A model generated the notes under the pieces. The model saw nothing but the letters and a program-made list of their open reading frames with translations, had not been told where the DNA came from and searched no databases. A program made the position numbers and the translations under genes. A stretch of DNA of 64,000 nucleotides from Camellia lanceoleosa (lineage: Eukaryota > Streptophyta > Magnoliopsida > Ericales > Theaceae). The stretch spans positions 206,667,870 through 206,731,869 of the forward strand of contig CM045761.1 in NCBI GenBank assembly GCA_025200525.1. Direction: 5' to 3'. Position 1 is the first letter of the stretch, and each line of letters starts with the position of its first letter. Shown here one piece after another: positions 34,556 through 45,765 of this stretch.

Positions 34556-34789
34556 AGTGTGCTCCTTGAATGTTTTTATGGTGTTTTGTGTCCTTGGCTC
34601 TCTAGAAAGTGCAAGAAAAGTTCACTTTTTAGCTTAAAGTGTCTCTACGGAAGTTTTGAACAATGTCTTCGATGCATGACTCATCGTCAGCCGGCATGAA
34701 CGAGGTGTATCCTTTTGAAATATATTGTAACTCCTCCGAGAGGTAAATCGAAGGTTGCAACAGAATTGGTTCTTTTAAGGCACGTTCTT

Positions 34790-35170
34790 TTTATCATTAC
34801 ATAGAACACGTTTTTTTTGATTTGGTGTTTTGCATCGAACATGCTGTTGATGTTGCATTGAATATGTGTCGTTATTATTATGCATAGAATATGCATGTTG
34901 CATTGCATTGCATTACATATGCTCTCATGTTTGCATAGACTATGCATGTTGCATTGTTCATGCCTGTACAATCACATAGAAAATGTTTGTACCTGTTGCA
35001 GTGAACATGCATTTTGGTGTTACATAGAACATGCTCTCGCTTGCGCTGCAAAGAATATGCTTCTGTTTTGTTCCTTGCATGTCGTGCATAAAACATGCTT
35101 CTAACATTGTGTCATGGTTATTCGTCTTGCATAGAACATGCATTCTTATCGTGTTGTACCTGTCAAGTTT
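34790..35170 (+). repeat. Degenerate tandem repeat, 3' UTR of element 2
   Basis: More than eight copies of a short unit close to tgcatagaacatgc, variably spaced by tgttgcattg or tcttgttttg. Short ORFs here have no domain and follow the repeat. Confidence 0.7.
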
Positions 35171-35189
35171 CTTTTTTATGCAGGCATGA

Positions 35190-35315
35190 TATTGTATGTA
35201 CTGTTCATTCAAAGCTGGTGCTACCAGACGTTATTGTATGTACAGTTCATTCAAAGCTGGTGCAACCAGACGATATTATATGTACGGTTCATTCAGAGGA
35301 ACTCCAGGTAAGATC
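35190..35315 (+). repeat. 42-bp tandem triplet, 3' UTR of element 2
   Basis: Three copies of a unit with tattgtatgtacngttcattc and aaagctggtgcnaccagac (starts near 35190, 35232 and 35274), the third partial. Confidence 0.8.
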
Positions 35316-35324
35316 ATTCCTGTC

Positions 35325-35940
35325 CTTTGAACCCCTTGTTGATTAGAAACATTCGAGTACGCCCGGTGTTTACACCATCCCTTGTTGGTTAGAAACATTC
35401 ATGTACACCCGGTGTTTACACCACTACCTTGCTTTGGTTAGAAACATTGGGGCGTGTCCCTGGTGTTTATACCACCCCTTGGTTAGAAGTGTTTGGAACG
35501 TGTTCCAACGCTTATACCACCTTGTTGGTTAGAAACATTGGGGCGTGTCCCTAATGTTTATACCATCCCCTGGTTAGAAGCATTTGGAACGTGTTCTGAT
35601 GCTTATACCACCTTGTTGGTTAGAAACATTGGGACGTGTCCCTGATGTTTATACCACCCGCCTGGTTAGAAGCGTTTGGAACGTGTTCCGACACTTATAC
35701 CACCTTCTTGGTTAGAAACATTGGGGCATGTCCCTAATGTTTATACCACCCTTTCGGTTAGAAGTGTTTGGAACGTGCTCCGACTCTTATATCACTTTGT
35801 TGGTTAGAAACATTGGGACGTGTTGATGTTTATACCACCCCCCTTCTGATTAGAAGCGTTTAGAACGTGTTTCGACGCTTATACCACCTTGTTTTGATTA
35901 GAAACATTGGGATGTGTTCCGATGTTTATACCACCCTCCG
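35325..35940 (+). repeat. Satellite-like dimeric tandem repeat, 3' UTR of element 2
   Basis: About fourteen monomers of 43-45 bp alternate in two types. One has ggttagaaacattggggcg and ccctaatgtttataccacc; the other has ggttagaagcgtttggaac and gtgttccgacgcttataccac. The true higher-order unit is about 88 bp. Monomers differ mainly by substitutions at C and G. Confidence 0.9.
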
Positions 35941-36584
35941 GTGTTTGCACCGCTCTCTTTTCCCTCTCACGCGTGACACGTTAGGACACTTTGGTTAAAT
36001 GCATATGGATGGCTTCCAATGCTTATACCGCTCTTTGTTTTGGCTACATAATATTTGGATGTGTTTCAATTGTTATCACTATTCTCTGTGGTTTGTAACC
36101 TTAGGGTGTGTCCCTAGGTTCACACCATTTCTCTCCTCGCGTGTGCTACGTGTTGGGATCTTGTTTGACGCCTCGGGTACGCCCGATGGTTGTGTTGTTC
36201 TTTGCCTTTCCTGCGTGAGGCGCAGTTAAGATTGCATAATTTTCTTACATCCTTTCTGCATGAAATGTAGTTTGGTTCATGTTTACTAGCTTATGTATGA
36301 GTTTGCTGTAGCATTTCTTTACATAACATTTACATCTAGATGTTTCATTACAGCCCTCATTGCATGATCATAAGTTATGTTCCGCATCGTGCATATCATT
36401 TTGCATTTTGCCCCAAAACTACACTGGTTTAATTCCTTGCAAAGGGATATGTAGGCAGCTTGTGGGCGCAACCGTTATTTGTTTTTGACTTGCTTGTTTG
36501 TCCAAGTCTTCGGCCTTATTAAAAATGGGTCGTCTCTAGGCTTTGATATTCACTCCCGTCATTTCATGACTTCCGAGTTCTGTC
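35941..36584 (+). other. 3' untranslated end of element 2
   Basis: Decayed repeat monomers continue to about 36120. Unique sequence follows with gggatatgtaggcagc (36447-36462), a variant of the post-integrase motif. No ORF is convincing. Confidence 0.6.
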
Positions 36585-36597
36585 AAAGAGGGGCAAC
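36585..36597 (+). other. Polypurine tract of element 2
   Basis: The tract aaagaggggcaac lies immediately before the LTR start TATAGACACC (36598), where plus-strand DNA priming is expected. It shows that an internal region ends here, so the LTR at 36598 is a 3' LTR for element 2. Confidence 0.75.
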
Positions 36598-36789
36598 TAT
36601 AGACACCCCATTTTTGACAAACCTCAAGACTTGGACGTCATCGTTTGTGCACTCGATGATTGTGCTTGTTTTGAGCGCCCAAAGTTCTAGATGGAATGCC
36701 TTGTCTTTGAGCCTCTAAACCCTTTTTGTTTTGTGCTTGTTTTTGGGCCAAATCTTGGTGCCTCTTGCCTGGAAGGGAGAGGGGCTTTG

Positions 36790-36885
36790 TTGGCCACCTT
36801 TTGTTCCTGTCGACCAGTTGAAGTGGCCGGTAGGCTAGTCAAGGTGGCCGGTCGGCTACCTAAAGTGGCCGACGGCCATTTGTTC
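36790..36885 (+). repeat. GGCC-palindrome array, promoter copy, shared LTR
   Basis: Units ttggccaccttttgt, gtcgaccagttgaag, tggccggtaggctagtcaagg, tggccggtcggctacctaaag and tggccgacggcc. Period 21 bp, about 100 bp upstream of the TATA box. Confidence 0.8.
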
Positions 36886-36940
36886 CCTTTTTCAGATATT
36901 TGTTTGCCAGCTGTGCCAGCTATTGTTCACTAAAGGCCAT

Positions 36941-36998
36941 CTCCATACACGTGTATGGAGGGATGAATACAAGCCTTTAGCTTGATTTTCTATATATA
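36941..36998 (+). promoter_or_regulatory. Core promoter of the shared LTR
   Basis: A perfect 20-bp palindrome CTCCATACACGTGTATGGAG (36941-36960) centred on a G-box CACGTG, then TATATATA at 36991-36998, then CT-repeat leader. Just upstream is ccagctgtgccagct (36907-36921). Confidence 0.75.
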
Positions 36999-37594
36999 GG
37001 GGAGGCTCTCCCCCATTTGGAGGGGTTAGAAAACTTTGGATCAAAATTCTCTCTCTCTCTAGAATTCTCTCTCTCTCTCTCCTCTTGTTTTATGCTTGAT
37101 AGTTGATTTTCTCTACACCTTTGCACACTAGCCCTTAACCAAATTGGACCACCTTGGAGCTGAGGTCCCTTGGAGCCTATTTTGGGCTGTTGGAATGAGG
37201 TTCGAGCCTAAAAAAGTGCCTGTTTTGTGTTGAGCTTCAAGAGGTATATTACTTACCTTGTAGGCTTAGTTTTAATCACTTGCTTGGCCACCTTTTTATA
37301 CTATTTTGGGCCTAGTTTTCAACTACAAAAAGCTCTAATTTTTTAGCTTTAACATGTTGGTTTGAAGCCATTTTGTGCTAAGGGGTTGTCTATCCTTCTT
37401 GTTGCTTATTTGTGTGAGCCTTTGCACCATCTTTTAGCATATTAAAATCAAACTTTTTGGGCCTTTAAACCACTAAAATTCAGAGTTAAACAGGTTTTGA
37501 AGTCCAAAAATGGAGGGGTTAGCCTTCCCTCCTTGTGTCTCACTTTCATGCCTAGTTAGCATCACATGGTAGCATGTTTTTGTGGCTTAACTTA

Positions 37595-37768
37595 GGCTAA
37601 GTTTGGGAAGACTAAATAAGTGCACTTTTTGACTTTTTATGAAATATGGATTGGGTTTGGGTTGGGTTTGAAGTGATGTGTTAGAGAGGTGATGTGACTT
37701 AAATAAGATGATGTGACTTAAATAGGATAGTGACTTTTTGACTTTTTCTAAACATCCCAAACTTGGCC
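37595..37768. mobile_element. Tourist-like MITE in the shared LTR
   Basis: 174 bp with 14-bp terminal inverted repeats GGCTAAGTTTGGGA and TCCCAAACTTGGCC (one mismatch), flanked by tta (37592-37594 and 37769-37771). The sister LTR at 10328 lacks it and has a single tta (aacttagctta). TTA target duplication and a GGCC...TTTGG-type end fit the PIF/Harbinger (Tourist) class. Inside, gactttttgactttttat and gactttttgactttttct occur near opposite ends. It has no coding capacity. Confidence 0.88.
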
Positions 37769-38914
37769 TTAGCTTATTTCCAGCGTGTGTTTGCCTCTGA
37801 TTTGGCATGTTTTAACTCTGTTTTGGGCTGCTTTGGTCATGTGAGCCTTGTTTTGCATAGTTGTAGTGCAAATGGCTTCATTAGCTTGGCATTTTAGGCC
37901 TCTAAACATGTTTTGCTTGGAATGATTGCATGTTGTAGTGTCTTTTAACATGTAATTTTAGTGTATATAGCTCTGTCACATGCTCATTTGTTTCACTCTT
38001 TCATTACTTTTGAGAATTATGTCGTGAGTTTTGTTTGCAAGCTAACATGTGAACATGTTTTTCTAGCATTTTGTACCTCAATCTCAGCATGATTTAGTCA
38101 CTGTTTTGACTAGTTCTAACATTGTTTTGAGTTGGCTTGGCCCTTTAAGGCTTGTATTGTATGGTTGTAGTGCAATCTCTTTCACTAGCTTAGTGAGTTA
38201 GGCCTTTTAGCGTGTATTGCATGAGTTGATTGCATGTTTTAGTGTCTTTTTGCACTCCATTTCAGCACTGAAATCTCTGCAATCTCCTTATATTCTTCAC
38301 TCTTTCATTTGTTTTGAAAGTGACTTCGAACCCCTTGTTGGCTTGAGTGTGAAATTGAGACCCTCCTGCCTAATCATTTAATTCTTTCGGGAGTTCATTA
38401 CCAACAGCACGAGGCCTCTTTTATGCTCAAGGTACTTGTGGTTTAAGCCCTCTTTCCATTAGAGGGCACTCACTTTTGGACTAATCAATTAAAGAATGGA
38501 TTGGTAAGTTAAAATGAGTAAACAAAATGAACAAAGTAAAAAAAAGCAAGATTAATCATCTTTGTGTTGCATTGCATGTGTTTGGATCGGACGTTAATCT
38601 GAACACAAGAAAAATGAAATGTTTCATACTCAAAGTGATGAAACGTGCCAATTGTCTTGGTCACCGTCACCCTTGATCATGCATGATAGGGTGGTGGTTA
38701 TTTGGTCTTGTTTGTGCATTCATTAACCTTGTACAAGCTTGGTTCCCTAGCCATCATGCATTGAAAATGCTTGGTTGATGGCTTGAGACCCAAGAGCTAC
38801 ACTCCTTTGAGCTTGAGAGATGATAAAGAGGGTAGCAGTACATACATTTCTTGAAAATGCATTGCTTTGCCTCTGTTTGCTCTCTGTTGTAGGAAAAGAA
38901 AAAGTCCAAAAAAG

Positions 38915-39015
38915 TGGGTGGCCGACCAGCCACTTGAAGTAGCCAACCGGCCACTTGAGGTAGCCGATCGGCCAGTTAGGGTGGCCGACAGCCACTTTTT
39001 GTAACTGACTGGCCA
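38915..39015 (+). repeat. GGCC-palindrome array, inner copy, shared LTR
   Basis: Units ccgaccagccacttgaagtag, ccaaccggccacttgaggtag, ccgatcggccagttagggtgg and ccgacagccactttttgta. A regular 21-bp period, about 2.3 kb from the LTR start. Confidence 0.8.
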
Positions 39016-40509
39016 CCAATGAATTTTTTCACAAATGTGTTCCTGTGTTGGAGCAGAGGCAATTTGGAAGTTGGTACAATTATCGATAATCAAATGAGTG
39101 CAAATAGAGGCATCCGATGGCAAGGCAAGGGCATTTTCGGGTGGAGCAACCGAGCATGCATTCGTCCCTCACTCTCAAGGCCATTTAATCACTTTTGTTA
39201 GCTTAGAATAAGTTAACTAATTCATTCCTACATGTGTTGTAATTAATTAGCTTATTTCATTTCGTAATGTTTTAATTAGCTTAGCATAGCTAGTTATTCA
39301 ATTGTGCTGTAATAATTAGTTAACTAGAATAGTTAATTAGTTCCGTTTTGTAATAATTAGCTTAGCTTAGTATAGCTTAGCTTATTTAGTCAAACCCTTC
39401 TTCGCGAGGGCGCAATGTTGTAATAAGTGTGCGTGTGTGTGTGCATGTCTTCTAACCCCACGTCTTTCTTCCTTTTATTTAATCGCTTTCGATGGTTAGA
39501 TTAGGGACACATTTTGATTAGCATACCTTATGCTTGCATGTTTGTATCATTCATTTGTCTTGCATGCATCAAGGCTAGGTGCATCATTCAAACTACATTT
39601 TCATACACTTATTTGAATACGTGTTTTAAAGCATGTTATCAAATTGTATCATATGCTATATTAATAGCCGAGCCTATTAATTGCATTATTGCATGTGTTG
39701 CATTAGGCATCTTAACATAGTTAGGATCATGCATTCTTTCTAACTAGCTTTTGTTTTGGCTTGGAGTACTTAGTAAGCTTTTACGCTTTAGCATGCTTGC
39801 ATGAGTGCGATTGCCATGTTGCCATGATAGCATGCTTGCCATGAGGCTATTTGCTTAAATGATTAACTGCATGAATGCTTGTGGATGAAAGCTTGTTGTT
39901 TGAATTGAACAATTCAACTAGTGTATGTCTTAAGCCCACCTTGCGAAGTGGCAAATCATGTTTTAAGCCCACTTGAGGGTGACAAATTCAAACCATTTTC
40001 GAAACCAAGTATAAGTTGAATTTGTTCCAAGTCTTGTGACTTAGTCTATACTTGTATGCGTGCGCATCACATAGTAAAGTTAGCTAATAACCGAAATAAG
40101 AACGCATAATATTTATAAAATAACATATCATGATTAGTAGAGGCCGATTTTTAATCGGGCGAGTGGGGGTGCTCATTTCAGGACGTTTCCCTCTCGTTCC
40201 CAAGTTCTTGAGTTGAGGCAACTTTGGTGATGGCAGACACGTGGCCTTTGGCACGAGTCAAGGTTTCCTAAATTTCCCAAAAACAAAATATTTAGGTGGC
40301 AACTCTGTAATCTAGCAAAGCAGTCCAGTTTTAGCATTATTTGATTCAAAATCGATTTTCCAAAATGATTTTCCGAATTGGACTCTTTGGTGATTATCAG
40401 TTTCACATTGCACTTGTGAGACTAGATTCAGAACTGTGACAGAAGTCCGAACTATAGGACCAATTCAAGCTCTCCGAAAGGGGGCGCGAAAAAGTCGAGC
40501 TACAGTTTC

Positions 40510-40528
40510 TGGCGACTACGCTAGGGAC
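40510..40528 (+). other. Primer binding site of element 3
   Basis: TGGCGACTACGCTAGGGAC, five bases (gtttc) after the LTR. It differs from the window consensus at two positions. Confidence 0.85.
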
Positions 40529-41220
40529 TTAGAGAACTTGACTCGAACTTATGATATGTTGTTTTATTTACACTTACGTGTTTCTTGCATTTGCATTTGT
40601 ATTGGTGTGCTTAAGTCACAGTATTTGCCATCTACTATTCCTGAGCGGTTTACAGGAGGCTTGCTTAGAAAAGCTTGCCATAAGGCTGACCGGTTGTGGG
40701 CTCTGCCACAATGGGAAAACAAACCTTGGATCTGGACTACTGTTGTATCGTTTGATCCTCCTTTCACTTCTCGGTGTTAGGAGCGAGAGGTATATTAGGT
40801 GGTCTTGTCAAGGCACCCTTTTTGACCAATCGACCTAGTTGCATATCGGAAGCCTTAGAGACTATTCCAAACTAGGACAGGTTTCTCACTTGAATATAGG
40901 TTTGTGTGAAACCACTCGCTTGCGTAGCGAACCCCTAGTTACTGACGAAATTAGGACAAGGAAACCCTACCCCACCATAGGGGTGTTTTGGCTCCCACTT
41001 GCTTGATACGTGCTTTTAGAGTGTAACTCTGCAGGAATGTATAAATCAGTTGCAAGTCTGGGTATCAGTTTTGAGGCAGAAATTTGAGGCAGAAATCGGT
41101 GTCTGAGTATAGTCGGCCAGCTTATGATTTCAACTGTGTGTTGTCTCTGTCTAAGCCGAGGTGCTATGTGTTTTCTGATTTTTGTTTCTTTTGCTTTATT
41201 TTTCTTTTGCAAGGTAGTAT
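40529..41220 (+). other. Untranslated leader of element 3
   Basis: It aligns with 15971-16678. A thymine-rich tract ends in AG at 41212-41213 just before the gag homology, as in element 2. No ATG-started gag frame is visible. Confidence 0.65.
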
Positions 41221-43477
41221 TTCACAATTGCTTCCGACAAGGCAGTTACCCCCGAGCACTCTGGACTCGAGTCAGGAGGATTTACCGATCTGAGGATCTT
41301 ATTGGAGGACAACCAGTGTTTGCTTCGTTGCTCCCGGTTACGAGACGGAGGAGAGTCAGGCATAGATCACCGATTCAACAGTCGCCAATTCAACGGTCAT
41401 TATCTACGTCACCAGTGCTCAGTCGGGCCCAGTTTTCTGCTTCCACCTCAGAAATAGAGTATACACCGGATCTCACAGATCAGCACCCTGCGGACAATAT
41501 GGAGGATATGATGCGCCAACTTCAACAAAACATCAAGGCCATGTAGCTAGACATTGCTCACCAAGAGGAAGTTACCGCTCGCCAAATGGAGATTGGCTCA
41601 ACAAAGAACAACAACCACAACAAGCGGCGACCGCTTCACATCCACTCCCAGTCAGGGTTCCAATACCCCGGGATACAACTAATGTCCCGGAGAATGCGGA
41701 CATTCCAGCGGGGCCAGTCCCACCTCAGATTTCCAAAGCACCGGTCTACCCAACGGAGGCACCGTTTGAGTTTGAGGTCGACCCTACCGCTCTGAAAGTA
41801 AGCAAGCTTGAGAAGCTTTTCAAACGAGCTCAGGGTGTCAATTCGATCCCAGATATAAAGGATGGCTATACCGATGCAATGGTGACCTTGCCAGATAGGT
41901 TTAAAATGCCACATATAGACCGCTTTGACGATTCGGGTGATCCCATGGTCTACTTGCAGCTATTTTTAGATATTCTACGGCTGATGGGCCTAACTAGATT
42001 GCATAAGTTATCCCTCTTCGGCCGAACCTTGTCAGGTATCGTAGCCATTTGGTATGCTAAACTGGAAGATTCTGTGAAGAAGAGTTGGGAAGAGATGGCC
42101 AAGGCCTTTATTGCTCAATACTCCTATAATACTCAAATCGAGGTCACAACTCGTGATCCCGAGACAGCTCGTCAAGAGCCAAAGGAGGGCTTCTTCGATT
42201 TCGTCACTCGGTGGAGGGCTAAGGCCTCCATGATGACCACCCGGCCAGCTGAAAAGCACCAGATAAGAATGGTCGTCCGTAATCTGCAATCGAGGCTGCT
42301 ACAAAAGATGATAGTCCTACCTCTACCTACATTTGCTGACGTTCATGAGATAGGGGTGCAAATAGAGGATGCGATGAAATAGGGTCTGATAGACCATGAA
42401 AAAGAGCAGCCCAAGAGGGCTTTTACACGGAGTTCAAATGCGGCTACGAGTAGTAATGCAGCTGCAAGGACTTCTAATGTTGTTATGGTCACCACCACAC
42501 CGAAAACAGCCACCACCTTTACCAGTACATCCGAAACCACCTCACAACCTATAAAACACCAACCACGGGGCCATAGGGTTTTCACCCCACTCTACATGTC
42601 TCTATCTGCAGCCTTAAGGGTCCTGATCAGAAGGGGGCATCTAAAGTCCCTGGAGCCGTGCCCCTTGCCTAATCCCCTCTCTCCTATACACAACCCGCCT
42701 AAGTACTCCGCCTTCCACCAGCAGAATGGTCATGATACCAACCTATGCTTTAGATTACGTCATGAGATTCAGGATCTCATTGACAACAAAGTGATAATGC
42801 CTCCTAAAAAGCCTAATGTCACTACAAATCCTCTCCCACTGCATAACCAACCCCCACCACCCAGGAAAGTAAACCTTATCCAAACACTGGCTATCTCATA
42901 TGATCCTAGCATATACATCACCGCTTCCCATCTACCTAAGTCGGCGTTGTTCATCCCAGAAAGCACAGACTTGTGCATGATGAGCGCGTCCATATCCTAA
43001 CCTGAACCTGTGGTGGTGGCTGTGGTAGAAGAAGGCATGCCTGAGGGCTCCGTGAGCTTAACTGAAGAGGCATATAACCCGTGTCGCTACATCGTGCCAA
43101 CAATTCAGGCCAGACCAGGGGTGGAATTGCCGACGAGAATGGAGGTTAATGTAGTCTAGGAGGATAGACCAAGCCAGGGACTGGTTGACTTAGCTGAACT
43201 TGAGGAGGACATCAGTAATTTACAATTTTTCTATGAACAAGATCTGGGGAATGTACAGATTGGTTGGTTTGATATGAACGGATCAATGGATAATACGGGG
43301 TGGCTCAGTGATGAACCGGATGTTGATGAGGGGTCTCAACCAAAGCAGGGACAGTTGGAAACGGGAATTTCTGCAATGGCCGAAACGGTTGACGACAAGG
43401 AAAAGTTGCCAGAGAGCACCAGTACTAAGAATTTTGCTCAAGAATTGGGTAGCATTGGTATAGCCGATACAAAATAG
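41221..43477 (+). pseudogene. gag: gag of element 3
   Basis: Domains are as in the other copies: WTRVRRIYRSEDLIGGQP, KMPHIDRFDDSGDPMVYL, WYAKLEDSVKKSWEEM, AQYSYNTQIEVTTRD and a knuckle reading YSAFHQQNGHDTNLC, with the first Cys changed to Ser. Breaks are a frameshift near 41240 and others near 41600 and 41870, TAG at 41544 and 42380, TAA at 42998, a stop near 43158 and TAG at 43475. The stops at 42998 and 43475 match 18487 and 18964 of element 2. Confidence 0.87.
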
Positions 43478-44510
43478 GAGGTCGCGCTGAAGCGGTTCGA
43501 GTATGAAAGAACCAAGAATGATCAGAAGGCTAGAAAACCCAAAGGCCTTGCGAGGGTTGCGTATTCTTGAGACAGAGTACCTACGGAACGGGGCATGCTT
43601 GTTTGTCGGTTCTTAGAAGGAATGTGGTGGGAAGATAATGATTTACATCTTGCCCACATTGATGAAGATTGGGAATAGAATTTGCCAGATGATACATGGT
43701 ATTCTGAGGAAGTCGATCACATAACCAGGAGCAGGCAGTACTTTAAGTCCCCATACTTGGACCAACCAGAAGCATCTGGGAAAGATAAGGAAGCTGAGAA
43801 ACAGAAAGATAAACTGTTGGAGGAGGAAGTTGTACTGAAGCAGCTGAAAAAGATTCAAGCGGACATATCCATTTGGGGATTACTCATGGCTTCACGAGTG
43901 CATAGACAAGCTATCCTATCAGCAATGGATAAGGCTAAGCTCTCTATTGACACAACCCCTAAGCAGTTAGTGGGACTGGTTTTCCTGGGAGGCGCTTCAC
44001 CGGCTTTGACATTTACAGATAAGGAATTGCGCCAGAGGGCTCTAAGCATAACAAACCACAATTCATCTCTGTTGAATGTAAAGAGAAGTGGATATCAATT
44101 TTCTTGGTTGATACCGGGTCTGGAATTAATGTGTGTCCGTCGTGCATGGCCTATGCTATCGGTTTGAAGTTAGCAGACTTCTCACCAATAGCCCAGATGA
44201 TTCGGGCTTATAACAATACAAGTCGGGAAGTGATGGGGACAGTTCGGGTTAGAAAGCAGGTTGGCCAGGCACAACAGGACATTGAGTTCCACATCCTGGA
44301 TGTTCCAACCACTTTCAACTTACTCCTTAGACGATCGTGGCTGCACCAAGTGAAAACTGTCTCTTCCACTCTGCATCAGATGTTGAAGTACCCCCATGGG
44401 AAGGGGGTAACTATTGTTTTTGTGAATTCTTCGATACATCCTCCGCCGGAAGTCACTACACCGGTATTGGAAATTGTACACGGCAATGAGGATGTTTTTT
44501 TTGTCTAGGT
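43478..44510 (+). pseudogene. Protease region of element 3
   Basis: The upstream linker reads WWEDNDL at 43625-43645, sense where elements 1 and 2 have TGA. A TAG follows at 43676, shared with element 2. The protease active site is VDTGSGINVCPSCM (about 44107), better preserved than in element 2, and the C-terminal LLLRRSWLHQ has the flap-side Gly changed. A frameshift lies near 44030-44100, and the frame ends at TAG 44506. Confidence 0.8.
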
Positions 44511-45765
44511 TCACCTTGGCCGAGGCCCGGGTAGTGCAAGATATTCTGGCTATTGATGAGGGGTTGTACGTTAGTGCTCAATCCGTCTACCTCATGAGTA
44601 AGCTGCAACATGTACTCGGAATAGGATTAGGAAGGAGTGGCCGGAAGGGCGTTGCCGTATTAGCCGAAGTGCCACATAACCCTTATACCTTTGGTCTAGG
44701 TTACACGCCTACCAAAGAGGACTGGGTAAGAAAGGGAAAGGAAATGGCAGGAAGAGCCAAGGCTAAGCAAACTAGGAAGCACTATGAGTTGGTGTATAGA
44801 CCTATTCAAGGAACCCTGAACGGCCGCTTTGTCCGAGAGAGGGAAGATTTCCCATTCTGCGGCTTTCCTGAGCCATGGCTGAACTCTAAGAAGCGGCGTT
44901 TGCCCGACTTTGAGATCTTCTTCGATCTATAACTGCAAGAGGATGAAGTTGCAGGGGAACAGACTGACCTAACAGCCGAGGCTGAACAGAGTGCAGAGGA
45001 TGAGTCCGATGGCATAAAACTTGAGATCGGAGCAGCGCTGGCTTGTCTCCTTTCAATCACACCGGAGAGCTTGGGGGATGACTTCTCCGATTCCATTATT
45101 GGAGATCAATCAGCTGTGGGCCCTTCCGGTGGCATTCTGGACGCATCTATTGCACCCTCCCTTGTTTGGCAGTTCAAGGAGGGCTTTTTGTCTAGCAGTT
45201 CTAAATTAGGTAGTAAACCGGAATCTTATTCCACAGAGTCTGTGGAGTCAGAATCAGATTCTAGTTCTTCTGAGTCAGGTCCGATATTCCTGGGGTTGAT
45301 AACTCGAATGCCGTTGTTTTGTCCAGGTCGTCTTTTTCCTTTTCTTTTGAGTCGGTTGTAACCGAGGAATTGGATGAACTAGAAGTTGTGAATGAGAATG
45401 GTACCTCTGCTATTTCTGAGTACTTTTCTGTGCCACTTGTGTATTACATTGATCATGACTTTCAAAACTTTGATAAAAATGACGAGAAAGGAATTTCTCT
45501 GGTTGTAAAACATTTGATTGATCGAGAGGATGAGAGGTTTGTAAAACCCCTGGTTGATGAAATCACTTCAATTAATGTGGGTATTGAGAAGGATCCGCGT
45601 CGGGTCCAGATTGGGCCCACGTTGTCTTTGGAGGAACGTGAGCGTTTAGTCGCTTTCTTAAAATATTTCAAAGTTATTTTCATGTGGTCGTACGAAGACA
45701 TGCCTGGAATCGATCTTGAGATTGTACAGCACCGGATCCCTCTTGACCCTAAGGCCTGACCCGTC
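44511..45765 (+). pseudogene. Protease-RT linker of element 3
   Basis: It is open from 44474 to 44932 (GLGYTPTKEDWVRKGKEMAG), then has frameshifts. The acidic serine-rich region (SESDSSSSESG) is followed by SLEERERLVAFLKYFKVIFMWSYED. It ends at a TGA (45757-45759) just before RT. Confidence 0.72.

Larger units (their letters stand above)
9329..40504 (+). mobile_element. Element 2: Tat-lineage Ty3/gypsy element with antisense cargo genes
   Basis: Order: 5' LTR (9329-15946), PBS (15952), leader, gag, protease, RT, RNase H, archaeal-type RNase H and integrase (to 24311). Antisense DUF7745-like (26219-24924) and PMD (34065-26888) genes follow, then GGCC array, tandem repeats, polypurine tract (36585-36597) and 3' LTR (36598-40504). 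Removing the nested solo LTRs (11653-14594, 27835-32126) and the MITE (37595-37768) leaves about 23.7 kb, a size known for Ogre-like elements. It has no chromodomain. It is dead, with many stops in every protein. Bases before the 5' LTR are ggggg. The sequence after the 3' LTR is the PBS of element 3, so no target-site duplication can be paired. Confidence 0.88.
36598..40504 (+). repeat. Shared LTR: 3' LTR of element 2 and 5' LTR of element 3
   Basis: 3907 bp including a 174-bp MITE. It starts TATAGACACC (G to A in TGTAGAC) and ends gtcgagctaca. A polypurine tract lies directly upstream and a PBS directly downstream (40510), so this single LTR serves two internal regions. It is closely similar throughout to the interrupted LTR at 9329-15946. 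Confidence 0.92.

Noticed and set aside
35325..35940. CRISPR-like array
   Set aside because: The monomers are contiguous with no unique spacers and lie in a plant retrotransposon 3' UTR; it is a tandem satellite-type repeat.
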